A stretch of DNA of 64,000 nt. Origin: Kitasatospora cinereorecta (GTDB taxonomy: Bacteria; Actinomycetota; Actinomycetes; Streptomycetales; Streptomycetaceae). The notes beneath the pieces were generated by a model. The model ran no database searches and was not told where the DNA came from. It was given only the letters and a program-made list of their open reading frames with translations. Positions 27,113-34,886 of the stretch are shown piece by piece (within the stretch, counting starts at the first letter, position 1; each line of letters opens with the position of its first letter). Position numbers and translations under genes: made by a program. The DNA is taken from NCBI RefSeq assembly GCF_024172095.1, contig NZ_JAMZDX010000002.1, forward strand, positions 744,001 to 808,000, read 5' to 3'.

Positions 27113-27721
27113 ATGGCAGTCCGCTTCAGTCCGCCCACCGAGCTCGCCCGGGTGCGTACGCGCCGGCTGGCCGTCGACGCCTCCGGCAGCAGGGAGCGGC
27201 GGGCCCGGGTCGCGCAGCGCGCGCGGCGGCGGGTGGCCGGGATCGCCACCCGCTGGGGGCTGCCGGAGGCGGTGCTGGACTCGTTCGAAGTGGTCGCGGC
27301 CGAACTCATCAGCAACGCCGCGCTGCACGTGGGCGGCCGCATCCTGATCGGCCTGCGGCTCTCCCCGGACGGGGACGCCGTCGTGATCGAGGTGCGGGAC
27401 CACAGCCGGGCCACCCCCGACGGGAGCCGGGCCGACCCGTTCGACGAGCACGGCCGCGGCATGCTGCTGGTCGAGGCCCTCGCCGACCGCTGGGGCCTCA
27501 CCGCGCTGCCGGACGGCAAGCGGGTCTGGGCCCGGCTCCCGGTCGAGCCGCCGGTGCGGATGCCCCCGCCGTCGCGGACCGCCCGCCGAGCGGCGCTGCT
27601 CGCCGACGCGCTGGCGTGCGGGCGGCACGGCGCGCTCGGTCCGCTGCGTGCTCCGGCCGCCGCCGGGTGTTCGCCGCGGTCCGCCCCGATCGGCGACTGC
27701 CGGGCGGAACTCGCCCGCTGA
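27113..27721 (+). CDS. ATP-binding protein, anti-sigma-factor kinase-like (HATPase_c)
   Basis: 202 residues with a GHKL ATPase domain: N-box VAAELISNAALH (Asn68), G1 box IEVRDHS, and GRGMLLVEALADRWG with the G2 glycines. This is the RsbW/SpoIIAB-like type widespread in streptomycetes. The N-terminal 30 and C-terminal 60 residues (Ala/Pro/Arg-rich) are extra. ATG 27113 has AGGAG at 27101-27105. Divergent from an XRE-TPR regulator, a common pairing. Whether it phosphorylates an antagonist or acts otherwise is not known; no STAS gene is in the window. Confidence 0.82.
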   Translation: MAVRFSPPTELARVRTRRLAVDASGSRERRARVAQRARRRVAGIATRWGLPEAVLDSFEVVAAELISNAALHVGGRILIGLRLSPDGDAVVIEVRDHSRATPDGSRADPFDEHGRGMLLVEALADRWGLTALPDGKRVWARLPVEPPVRMPPPSRTARRAALLADALACGRHGALGPLRAPAAAGCSPRSAPIGDCRAELAR

Positions 27722-27739
27722 AGCCTTTGGGGCGCCGAT

Positions 27740-27790
27740 GTGCTCCGCGCGGCCCAGCCGGTCTCGCACCGGCTCCCGGGCCCGGAGCAC
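27740..27790 (+). terminator. Nested hairpin between the ATP-binding protein and next gene
   Basis: Outer stem GTGCTCCG (27740-27747)/CGGAGCAC (27783-27790), middle GGCC/GGCC, inner AGCCGGT (27756-27762)/ACCGGCT (27768-27774) with 5-nt loop CTCGC. 19 base pairs in total with two internal bulges. Terminator of the ATP-binding gene or leader structure of the next gene. Confidence 0.6.
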
Positions 27791-27844
27791 GCTGGAGGTC
27801 CGGTGGACCGACCGTCCACCGCCGCCGACGGGAGAGCAGCAGCC

Positions 27845-28309
27845 ATGACCTACACCGTGGATTTCGTCGACGTCTCGACCGTCGGCCTGGAGTCGTCGCC
27901 CGTCGCGGAGGCGCTCGCGGGCCTGCGGGCGAACGAGGCCCGCTACTTCAGGAACAAGTACGACCACGTCTTCACCGTGGAGCCGGCGGACGACGCCCGG
28001 GAGGCCGTGGAGTGGGTGCACCGCATCCTCGCGGAGGAACGCGAGATCGTGATCGCGTCCCGGCCGCTGGAGGCCACCGCCTTCCAGGTCGAGAACATCC
28101 GGATGGCCTACGTGTTCTACGAGAGCGGGCTGTCGATCAACGTGATGTACACCGTCGACGACCCCAAGAAGCGCGCGGTCGGGTTCAAGCTCTCCGAGGG
28201 GATGGAGGTGCCCGAGGAGCTCGCCTCCCGGTTCAAGTTCGCCCGGCAGAAGTCGAAGCTCGCCGGGACGATCCGCGGTTCGTACTTCGTCGTCAAGAAC
28301 GAGTACTGA
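27845..28309 (+). CDS. Hypothetical protein, soluble, unrecognised family
   Basis: 154 residues (MTYTVDFVDVSTVG...). No signal, membrane helix or known motif. It has a mixed alpha/beta pattern with a helix rich in charged residues (DAREAVEWVHRILAEEREIVI), a central strand pair (MAYVFYESGLSINVMYTVD) and a basic end (RFKFARQKSKLAGTIRG). Codon use is typical for the genome. GGGAGA lies upstream of ATG 27845; the nested hairpin is 55 bp before the start. Convergent with the DUF3533 gene. I do not assign a function. Confidence 0.65.
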   Translation: MTYTVDFVDVSTVGLESSPVAEALAGLRANEARYFRNKYDHVFTVEPADDAREAVEWVHRILAEEREIVIASRPLEATAFQVENIRMAYVFYESGLSINVMYTVDDPKKRAVGFKLSEGMEVPEELASRFKFARQKSKLAGTIRGSYFVVKNEY

Positions 28310-28330
28310 ACCGAGGGCGGCCGGTGCCCG

Positions 28331-29692
28331 TCAGGCGGAGGAGGACGCGGCGAGCCGGTAGAGGCCCTTGCGGTCGTAGTAGCTGGTCATCGCCCAGCCG
28401 AGCAGCAGCGCGAGCACCGTCCCGACCGCGATCATGATCCAGGCGCGGCCGAGTCCGGCGTCGGCCCGGGCGTCGAAGTAGAGGATCGCCCGGACCCCGT
28501 CGCTGAGCTGCCGCATCGGCTCGAACCTGGCCAGGAAGCGGTAGAAGTCGGGGAGTGCCTGCAGCGGGATGGTGGCCCCGGACGACGGCAGCGCCAGCAC
28601 GATGAACACGAACATGCTGACCAGCTGCCCGATCCCGCCGAAGGTCGCGTTGATCGCCTGCACGCCGAGGCCGACGGCGGCGCTGGCGCAGAACGAGAAC
28701 AGGAAGAGCATCGGCAGGTGCGAGGCGTCCATACCGAGGATGCCGATGGTGGCCAGCATGACGACGGCCGAGGTGAGCAGCGCGATGCCGACGCTCATCA
28801 CCGACTTGACCAGCCACGTCCGGCGGCGGGTGATCGGCACCGTCCGCCGGCGGGTGTGCCACGGGCCGAGCTCGTTGTCGGTGTAGCCGAGCGCGACGTC
28901 CACGCCGTTGCCGATGACGTTGCCGCCGAGGAAGCCGGCGAGCACCAGCAGCAGGGTGTAGTAGAAGGCGCTCAGGCCGAGGCCGCTGTGCGAGCCGATC
29001 GGGTGGCCCACCTGGGTGGTGACGGTGATCGGGTCGGCCAGCAGCAGGGCGGACGGGTTGGAGACCTGGGTGCCCTGCTGGGCGGCGCGCTGCGCGGCGG
29101 TGGCGGTCAGCTGCTTGCCCAGGTCGAGCGAGGCGCGGTGGGCGGCATCGGTGGCGATCGAACTCGCGAAGGACGAGGCGAGGCTGCCCGAGCCGGGGTT
29201 GGTGAGCACGACGGCGGTGGGCCGGGCGGGCGCACCGGTCGGCGGCCGGCCGAGGCCGGCGACGGCCGCCGTGAAGTCCTCCGGGATCAGCAGCGCGCCG
29301 TACAGCTGGTTGGAGGCGAGCTTCTGCTGCGCCTCGGCGGGGCTGAGGACCTGCCAGGCGACCCGGTCGTCCGGGTCGGGGGCGGCGGCGACGGCGGCGG
29401 TGATGCTCGCGCCGAGGTTCTGCTGCTTCCCGTCGACGGTGGCGCCCCGGTCGGCGCTGACCAGGCCGACCGGCACCCGGTGCAGGTCGATCCGGGGGTT
29501 GAGGATGCCGCCCATGTAGAGCAGCGAGAGGAGCAGCGCGACGATGCCGGTCAGCGCGGTCGGCAGGATCCAGATCCGGGGGTTGCGCAGCACCTGCGCC
29601 ACGGTCGCACCGCCCCCCGGCGGGGGAGGCGGGGGCGGTGGGGTCGGTTCGGCCGGCGGCTCGGCCGCGCCGGGCGGGGCGGGCGGTGTCAC
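28331..29692 (-). CDS. DUF3533 / YhgE-Pip-like membrane protein
   Basis: 453 residues. N-terminal Pro-rich stretch (residues 1-28), then one membrane helix (WILPTALTGIVALLLSLLY), a large extracytoplasmic domain (about 60-240) and five more helices in the C-terminal part (LSAFYYTLLLVLAGFLGG, VMSVGIALLTSAVVMLA, LFLFSFCASAAVGLG, MFVFIVLALP, IMIAVGTVLALLLGWA). This one-plus-five layout resembles YhgE/Pip-like and ABC-2-like exporters without ATPase; DUF3533 proteins share it. GTG 29692 with a strong AGGAGG. Role unknown. Confidence 0.8.
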   Translation of the reverse strand: MTPPAPPGAAEPPAEPTPPPPPPPPGGGATVAQVLRNPRIWILPTALTGIVALLLSLLYMGGILNPRIDLHRVPVGLVSADRGATVDGKQQNLGASITAAVAAAPDPDDRVAWQVLSPAEAQQKLASNQLYGALLIPEDFTAAVAGLGRPPTGAPARPTAVVLTNPGSGSLASSFASSIATDAAHRASLDLGKQLTATAAQRAAQQGTQVSNPSALLLADPITVTTQVGHPIGSHSGLGLSAFYYTLLLVLAGFLGGNVIGNGVDVALGYTDNELGPWHTRRRTVPITRRRTWLVKSVMSVGIALLTSAVVMLATIGILGMDASHLPMLFLFSFCASAAVGLGVQAINATFGGIGQLVSMFVFIVLALPSSGATIPLQALPDFYRFLARFEPMRQLSDGVRAILYFDARADAGLGRAWIMIAVGTVLALLLGWAMTSYYDRKGLYRLAASSSA

Positions 29693-29853
29693 TCGTACCT
29701 CCTGCGCTCGTCCCGCCGGTACCGTCCTGGCCGGCGCCCTTCCGGACCGACCGTACGCGGCCGGGGAGCCGTTGCCCCCGACCGCCGGTCGGCGTCCGGA
29801 CGGATGTCACCCGACCGGACGCCGACCCCCGGTCGGGGGCGGGCACGGCGGGC

Positions 29854-30228
29854 TCAGTGGAGGCAGAGGCAGAACGGGTGGCCGGCCGGGTCCGCGTAGA
29901 CCCGCCAGTTGGCGTCCGGGCGGAGCTCGTCCGTCCGCTCCAGCACGGTCGCGCCGAGGGCGAGCGCCCGCTTCTCCTCCCCATCGAGGTCGTCCACGTC
30001 GAAGTCCAGGTGGACCTGCTGCGGGTGCTGCTGGCCGGGCCAGGCGGGCGGCCGGTAGCCGTCCACCCGCTGGAAGGCCAGCGGGGTTCCCTCGAACCCG
30101 TGCACCTCCAGCCAGCCCGGGTCCTGCGGGTCCTCGACCACCCGGCCGCCGAGCAGCTCGGCATAGAACTGCGCGAGCCGCACCGGATCGGCGCAGTCCA
30201 GCGCGACCGCCTGCAGTTTCCGAATCAC
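29854..30228 (-). CDS. VOC-family (glyoxalase/dioxygenase fold) protein
   Basis: 124 residues covering two beta-alpha-beta-beta-beta modules: KLQAVALDCADPVRLAQFYAELLG, then a second module with QVHLDFDVDD and YADPAGHPFCLCLH. Metal-binding positions may include His in QVHLDF and the final Glu-equivalent, which is not clearly present, so catalysis is uncertain. GTG at 30228 is favoured since GAAGGG (30237-30242) lies eight bases upstream; GTG 30237 overlaps that site. Diverges from the DedA gene with 175 bp between starts. Could be an antibiotic-binding or resistance-type VOC protein, but nothing specific shows this. Confidence 0.8.
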   Translation of the reverse strand: MIRKLQAVALDCADPVRLAQFYAELLGGRVVEDPQDPGWLEVHGFEGTPLAFQRVDGYRPPAWPGQQHPQQVHLDFDVDDLDGEEKRALALGATVLERTDELRPDANWRVYADPAGHPFCLCLH

Positions 30229-30403
30229 GTCCGACACCCTTCGTCCGGCGGCGCTTGTGCGACCGACCCCGTTTCCGGGGACTCGTACCCGCCGCGGGGA
30301 CGGGGATGCGCGGGGACGGCCGCGGGGGGTGAGCTGCGGTCTCCCTCGGCACCGGCCGTTACGGTGGGAAGGACGGGGGCGTCGATCCCGGACGAGGTGG
30401 CTG

Positions 30404-31048
30404 ATGCACGCGATCACCGACTGGCTGTCCGGCCTGTCCGGCCCGGTCGTCTACGCGGTCGTCGCCGCCCTGGTCTTCGTCGAGGACGCGCTGTTCCTCG
30501 GCTTCGTCGTCCCCGGTGAGACGGCCGTCGTCCTCGGCGGTTTCCTCGCCCACCAGGGCAGGGTCTCGCTCGGCCTGATGCTGCTGGTCGTGGTCCTGGC
30601 GGCGGTCCTGGGGGACTCCGTCGGCTACGAGGTCGGCCACCGCGCCGGCCCGGCGATCCTGGACAGCCGACCGATGCGCCGGCACCGGGAGCGCATCGCC
30701 GGCGCCCAGGACCTGATCCGCCGCCGCGGTCCGGCCGCCGTCTTCTTCGGCCGGTTCGTCGCCTTCTTCCGCGCCATGATGCCGGCCCTGGCCGGCATGT
30801 CCCACATGCCGTACCGCCGCTTCCTCCTCTTCAACGCGCTCGGTGGGCTGGTCTGGGGCGTGGGCTTCACGCTCCTCGGCTACTTCGCCGGCGCCGCCTA
30901 CAGCCGGGTCGAGGGCCTCGTCGGCAGGGCGCTCGCCATCGCGCTGGCCGTCCTGGTGGTCGCCGCCCTCGTGGTCTGGCACGTGCGCCGGCGGCGCAGC
31001 AGGTCCGACCCGCCGCCGGACAGCGGCGGCGACGACGACCGGTCCTGA
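30404..31048 (+). CDS. DedA family membrane protein
   Basis: 214-residue inner-membrane protein of the DedA/VTT family, members of which are linked to undecaprenyl-phosphate flipping and envelope stress. Visible family elements: ALVFVEDALFLGFVVPGETAV (acidic residue and PGE), LAAVLGDSVGYEVGHRAG, FFGRFVAFFRAMMPALAGMSHM (conserved Arg residues) and the helix GGLVWGVGFTLLGYFAG. Short charged C-terminus. ATG 30404 preceded by GAGGTGG. Substrate not stated by the sequence. Confidence 0.92.
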   Translation: MHAITDWLSGLSGPVVYAVVAALVFVEDALFLGFVVPGETAVVLGGFLAHQGRVSLGLMLLVVVLAAVLGDSVGYEVGHRAGPAILDSRPMRRHRERIAGAQDLIRRRGPAAVFFGRFVAFFRAMMPALAGMSHMPYRRFLLFNALGGLVWGVGFTLLGYFAGAAYSRVEGLVGRALAIALAVLVVAALVVWHVRRRRSRSDPPPDSGGDDDRS

Positions 31049-31226
31049 GCCCGTCCGCACGCGTCCGATTGTCACCAACAGGAGCCGTGAGGCGCTAATC
31101 TGTCGGACCGTCAGTGTGTTCGGAGATCGCACGCACTGCCGCGTTCACCGCTTCCGCGCCTTCCCCGCTCCGGGGGCACCCGTGCGCCGGGGAGCCTTCG
31201 CCACAGTGATCGAGGAGGACGGGCCG

Positions 31227-32111
31227 ATGCCGCGGGAGCGTACCGACCAGGAGGCGTTTTCGCTGGTCAGACCGTACGTGGCGGATGTCGTCGTGTACGA
31301 CGGGACCCTTGCCGACCCGGAGCCGGCCGCCGACGGCGAGCGCCAGGCCATCTTCCCGCCGCTGCCGCCGGCCGGCGGGAACGACATCGGCCTCTACACG
31401 TTCGAAACGTTCGAAGCCGTCCCGGCGCCGTCGACCGCCGGGACCGACCGTCCGACCGGACAGGCCCGGCGCGCCGCCGACCGGCGCCGCATCCTGCTCA
31501 CCTCCGGGCTCGGGCTGGCCGGCTGCCTCATGGCGGTGGTCGCACCGCTCGCCGTCGTCTCCCGGGAGAACCGGCTGTCCGCGGCCCTGACGGAGGTCCT
31601 GGAGGTCCCGCCGGAGCCCGCCCTGCCGGACTCCAGCGCGCTCCCCGCCCTGCGGACGCCGACCCCCGGCCGGACGACGGTGCCCAGCGGGCGCCCGAGC
31701 AGCGGCCGCGCCGCGACCGGCGCCCCGTCCGAGTCCCCGGCCCGCACCGCGGCCGCCGCGGGCGGCGACTCCGCGCAGTCGGCGCCGCTCCCGCCCACCG
31801 GGGAGCCCGGTACGGCCGGCCCCGTCGCGCAGAGCCCGACACCGCAGCCCACCGACAGCGGCTCCGCTCCGGCGCGGGCGCTCAAGCAGGGGGACTCCGG
31901 CCCCGAGGTCAGGGCCCTCCAGGAGCAGCTCACCAGGGCGGGCTGCGGCAAGGGCCGGTGGACCCCGACGGGCACCTTCGACGACACCACCCTGCGGATG
32001 CTGCGCCAGTTCCAGGGGACCTCGCCCGACCTGCGCTCCGAGGCCCAGGCGGGCGAGTACGGCCCGAGGACCCGGGCGCGGCTGGAGAAGCGGGCTGCCC
32101 GGACCTGCTGA
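31227..32111 (+). CDS. Membrane-anchored peptidoglycan-binding protein
   Basis: 294 residues in three parts. A cytosolic segment of about 90 residues (acidic and aromatic: FSLVRPYVADVVVYDG), one membrane helix (RILLTSGLGLAGCLMAVVAPLAVV), a Pro/Ser/Ala-rich linker of about 100 residues, and a C-terminal PG_binding_1 domain (LKQGDSGPEVRALQEQL, FDDTTLRMLRQFQ, GPRTRARLE). The wall-binding domain lies outside. ATG 31227 has GAGGAGG eight bases upstream; a GTG 21 bp earlier is less likely. Converges with yihY-like gene 24 bp away. Confidence 0.85.
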   Translation: MPRERTDQEAFSLVRPYVADVVVYDGTLADPEPAADGERQAIFPPLPPAGGNDIGLYTFETFEAVPAPSTAGTDRPTGQARRAADRRRILLTSGLGLAGCLMAVVAPLAVVSRENRLSAALTEVLEVPPEPALPDSSALPALRTPTPGRTTVPSGRPSSGRAATGAPSESPARTAAAAGGDSAQSAPLPPTGEPGTAGPVAQSPTPQPTDSGSAPARALKQGDSGPEVRALQEQLTRAGCGKGRWTPTGTFDDTTLRMLRQFQGTSPDLRSEAQAGEYGPRTRARLEKRAARTC

Positions 32112-32135
32112 TCACCGGCCGTCGCCGGCGGTGGG

Positions 32136-33080
32136 TCACCGCTCGTCCGCTGTGCCTTGGGCGTCCGTCGGGCCTTGCTCGTCCGTCGGCCCGCGGCCGG
32201 TCCCGCGGGAGCGGCCGCGGGCGGAGGTCCGCCACCGGGAGCGGACCTCGTCGACGAGTTCCTGCCACTCCCGGCGGACCTCGTCGTCGGGAGGCCGTTC
32301 ACCGCGGCGGATCCGGCCGAGTTCGTCGCCCACCTCCCGTCCGACCGCCGCCGCGCCGACGATGACGACCATGGCGCCGAACAGGGTCGACAGGGTCGCG
32401 AAGACCGCGCCCACCGAGCCGTACCGGTTCGCGTAGGAGCTGAGCGCGCGCGGGAGGTACACGGCCACGCCGACCGAGTAGGCCGCGGTCAGCACGGCCG
32501 CGATGGCGCCGAAGGGGACCAGGTCGGCCGGGGCGATCCGCCGGGCGGACAGCACCCATCCGCCCCAGACCAGGAAGGCCGTGGTCAGCGGCGCCACCGC
32601 CGCCACCGCCACCAGGTCGTAGCGTCCGCTGTCGAGGGCGGTGTGCAGCCAGGCGGTGGCGATCAGGTAGGCCGCCAGGCCGAGGATCCACCGCAGGCCG
32701 TTCAGGGTGTTGCGCACGCTGAGCGGTCGGAGCTCCCAGGTCTGCTCGAACATGCGCTGCACCGCCCGGCTGAAGCTCAGCAGCGAGATCGCCAGGAACA
32801 CCGCCCCGAGGACGTCCACCCCCACGTCCGTGCCCGTGGGCGGCGCCAGGACCTCCTTCACCGAGTCGGCCCCGCCGCCGGTCAGGCCGTAGCGCTCGAC
32901 CACGTGGTCCGCGACGTCGCCCCGGCCGAGTCCGGACAGGACCGACCCGCACAGGATCGCCAGCGGCAGCAGCGCCGCCAGCGCTCCGGAGGCGAGTGCC
33001 ATGGCACGGTCGAACCCGACGATCTGCTGGAACCGCTTGGCCACGCGCAGCGTGAACGCGGGACGCAGCCAGAACGTCAT
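32136..33080 (-). CDS. YihY/BrkB family membrane protein
   Basis: 314 residues with about six membrane helices: LASGALAALLPLAILCGSVL, VLGAVFLAISLLSFSRAVQ, GLAAYLIATAWLHT, VAAVAPLTTAFLVWGGWV, VLTAAYSVGVAVYL and ATLSTLFGAMVVIVGAAAVG. Family known as YihY/BrkB, often annotated as ribonuclease BN-like, though function is unsettled. A charged C-terminal tail of about 60 residues contains near-repeats GPTDEQ/GPTDAQ. ATG 33080 chosen; reading from 33197 adds basic low-complexity sequence. Ribosome-binding site is weak. Confidence 0.85.
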   Translation of the reverse strand: MTFWLRPAFTLRVAKRFQQIVGFDRAMALASGALAALLPLAILCGSVLSGLGRGDVADHVVERYGLTGGGADSVKEVLAPPTGTDVGVDVLGAVFLAISLLSFSRAVQRMFEQTWELRPLSVRNTLNGLRWILGLAAYLIATAWLHTALDSGRYDLVAVAAVAPLTTAFLVWGGWVLSARRIAPADLVPFGAIAAVLTAAYSVGVAVYLPRALSSYANRYGSVGAVFATLSTLFGAMVVIVGAAAVGREVGDELGRIRRGERPPDDEVRREWQELVDEVRSRWRTSARGRSRGTGRGPTDEQGPTDAQGTADER

Positions 33081-33124
33081 GGACCCGATGACGACCTCGC
33101 GCCTGACCCGAACCGTCCCGTCCT

Positions 33125-33148
33125 CCCGTGCTCCCGTGCTCGCGTGCT
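33125..33148. repeat. Three 8-bp tandem repeats CCCGTGCT
   Basis: Units at 33125, 33133 (identical) and 33141 (CGCGTGCT). They lie upstream of the YihY-type gene and downstream of the MBL gene (minus strand). Confidence 0.7.
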
Positions 33149-33221
33149 CCCGGCGATGGCGACCGGTCACGAGCCTAGGTCCTCTCGCCCGGATCACGTC
33201 GGATCAGCGCGCGCAGAGGGG

Positions 33222-33815
33222 CTACCGCGGGGTGGTGTCGTCGGGGCGGAAGGGGGCGCCGTGGCCGGGGACGACCAGGTCGGCCGCGGCCAGCACCCGC
33301 AGCCGGGAGCTGCGCAGCAGGTCGCGGTCGGGTGCGACCGGGTCGTCCGCCGGACCGTTCGCGTGCCACCACAGGTCGCCGGCGAAGGCGACCACGCCGG
33401 TGTCGGTGCCGGCCAGCAGGGTGATGTCCTCGGGGCTGTGACCGGGGGTGCGGATCAGGCGCAGCGAGGGGGTGAGGTGGTGGCCCTCCGCGTCGCGGTT
33501 GGTCCACTGGTCGCCCCGGTACTCGACCTTGTGGTCGTGCACCCGGGCGCGGGGGAAGAGGCCGACGTTCATGGTGTTGTCCGGGTGGTGGTGGCTGAGC
33601 ACAACGTCGGTGATGTCCTCGGCGGTGAGGCCGAGTTCGGCGAGCGGGGCGAGGATGTCGTCGGGGCTCGCGACCATGCCCGGGTCGAAGATCACGTGCC
33701 GGCCGGCGTCGGACACGTAGGAGACGGTGGCGGCGACCCCGGGGCCGGTGGAGCCCACGTAGCCGGTGGTCAGGACCTGGTACACGGCGCTGCGGCCGAG
33801 CGGTGCGTCTGTCAT
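33222..33815 (-). CDS. Metallo-beta-lactamase-fold hydrolase
   Basis: 197 residues. Elements of the MBL fold: HVIFDPGM, the metal motif LSHHHPDNTMN, TPGHSPEDI, FAGDLWW and PGHGAPF. The canonical H-x-H-x-D-H has Asn where the last His is expected (HHHPDN), so the second metal may be missing or bound differently. Substrate unknown; similar proteins resemble the MBLAC1 group. ATG 33815 with GGAAGGA eight bases upstream. Diverges from an AraC/GlxA-like regulator at 33918, and the shared 102 bp carry repeated GTGCCA boxes, so this hydrolase may be its target. Confidence 0.85.
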   Translation of the reverse strand: MTDAPLGRSAVYQVLTTGYVGSTGPGVAATVSYVSDAGRHVIFDPGMVASPDDILAPLAELGLTAEDITDVVLSHHHPDNTMNVGLFPRARVHDHKVEYRGDQWTNRDAEGHHLTPSLRLIRTPGHSPEDITLLAGTDTGVVAFAGDLWWHANGPADDPVAPDRDLLRSSRLRVLAAADLVVPGHGAPFRPDDTTPR

Positions 33816-33851
33816 GGCTTCGATCCTTCCGGGCGGGGGAGCGGCGGACGA

Positions 33852-33908
33852 GTGGCACGGATGCCGTTGATCGCAGGATTTGTGCCACGGCGTCATCTGC
33901 TGTGCCAG
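33852..33908. promoter_or_regulatory. GTGCCA boxes between MBL gene and AraC-type regulator
   Basis: GTGGCAC (33852-33858), GTGCCAC (33882-33888) and GTGCCAG (33902-33908). The last two are direct repeats exactly 20 bp apart, and the first is inverted 30 bp away. AraC proteins often bind direct repeats about two turns apart. Candidate operator. Confidence 0.5.
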
Positions 33909-33917
33909 ACTGCCGCC

Positions 33918-34874
33918 GTGCCGCCCTTCACGACCGTCGCCGCGTACGCCCCTCCCGGTGTCGGGCTGCTCGCCGCCGGGATCGTCGCCGAGGTGTTCGG
34001 CCCGCACGGGGCGGAGCTGCCGGGCTTCGACTTCGCGCTGTGCGCCGACCGCCCCGGACCGGTGCCCTCGGACTGCGGTGTGCCGCTGTCGATCGCGTAC
34101 GGGCTGGACCGGCTGGCCGGGGCCGACCTGGTGATCGCCCTGCCCGGGGCCGGGTTCCGCACCCCGCCCTCGCCCGCCGTGCTGGCGGCCCTACGGGCGG
34201 CGCACGAGCGCGGCGCGGTGGTCGCGGCGCACTGCGTGGGCACGTTCGCGCTCGCCGCCGCGGGTCTGCTGGACGGGCGGCGGGCGACCACCCACTGGCG
34301 GTTCGCCGCCCTGCTCGCCGAACGCCACCCTGAGGTGGCCGTGGACGCGGACGCGCTCTACGTCGACGAGGGGAGTGTGGTGACCGGCGCCGGTGCGGCC
34401 GCCGGCTTCGACCTGTGCCTGCACCTGCTGCGGCGCGAGTACGGTGCCGCGTTCGCCAACGCCGTCGCGCGGGACGTGGTGCTGCCCTCCCACCGGGACG
34501 GCGGGCAGGCCCAGTACCTGGCCGCGCCCGTTCCCGAGGACGGCCGGGACGAGCGCCTCGCCGAGGTGCTCGGCTGGGCCCGCGAGAACCTCCACCAACC
34601 GCTGCCGGTCACCGAACTGGCCCGCCGGGCCGTGATGAGCCGGCGGTCCTTCGCCCGCCGCTTCACCGCCGCGACCGGCACCACCCCGCACGCCTGGCTG
34701 CGGGAGCTGCGGCTGAGCAGGGCGGAAGAGCTGCTGGAGACCACCGACCTGCCGGTCGAGGAGATCGCCTGCCGGGTCGGGTACGGGAGCGCGGCGGTGC
34801 TGCGGGAGCACTTCGTGCGGCGCCGGGGGGTGCCTCCCCGCTCCTACCGGCGGGCCTTCGCCGCAGCGCAGTAG
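33918..34874 (+). CDS. GlxA-like AraC-family regulator with DJ-1/PfpI domain
   Basis: 318 residues. Residues 1-190 form a DJ-1/PfpI-like (GATase1) domain, with AAHCVGTFALAAAGLLDGRRATTHW carrying the Cys of the nucleophile elbow. Residues 215-318 form an AraC HTH pair: LARRAVMSRRSFARRF, TTPHAWLRELRLSRAEELL, and IACRVGYGSAAVLREHFVRRRGVPPRSYRR. GTG 33918 gives the usual family N-terminus; an ATG at 33861 would add 19 residues. Start lacks a clear ribosome-binding site. Divergent from MBL hydrolase. Ligand unknown. Confidence 0.88.
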   Translation: MPPFTTVAAYAPPGVGLLAAGIVAEVFGPHGAELPGFDFALCADRPGPVPSDCGVPLSIAYGLDRLAGADLVIALPGAGFRTPPSPAVLAALRAAHERGAVVAAHCVGTFALAAAGLLDGRRATTHWRFAALLAERHPEVAVDADALYVDEGSVVTGAGAAAGFDLCLHLLRREYGAAFANAVARDVVLPSHRDGGQAQYLAAPVPEDGRDERLAEVLGWARENLHQPLPVTELARRAVMSRRSFARRFTAATGTTPHAWLRELRLSRAEELLETTDLPVEEIACRVGYGSAAVLREHFVRRRGVPPRSYRRAFAAAQ

Positions 34875-34886
34875 AAGTCCGTCCGC

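Noticed and set aside
31069..31101. Promoter TTGTCA / TAATCT before the peptidoglycan-binding gene
   Set aside because: The -10 box is good but the spacer is 21 bp, too long for a confident call.
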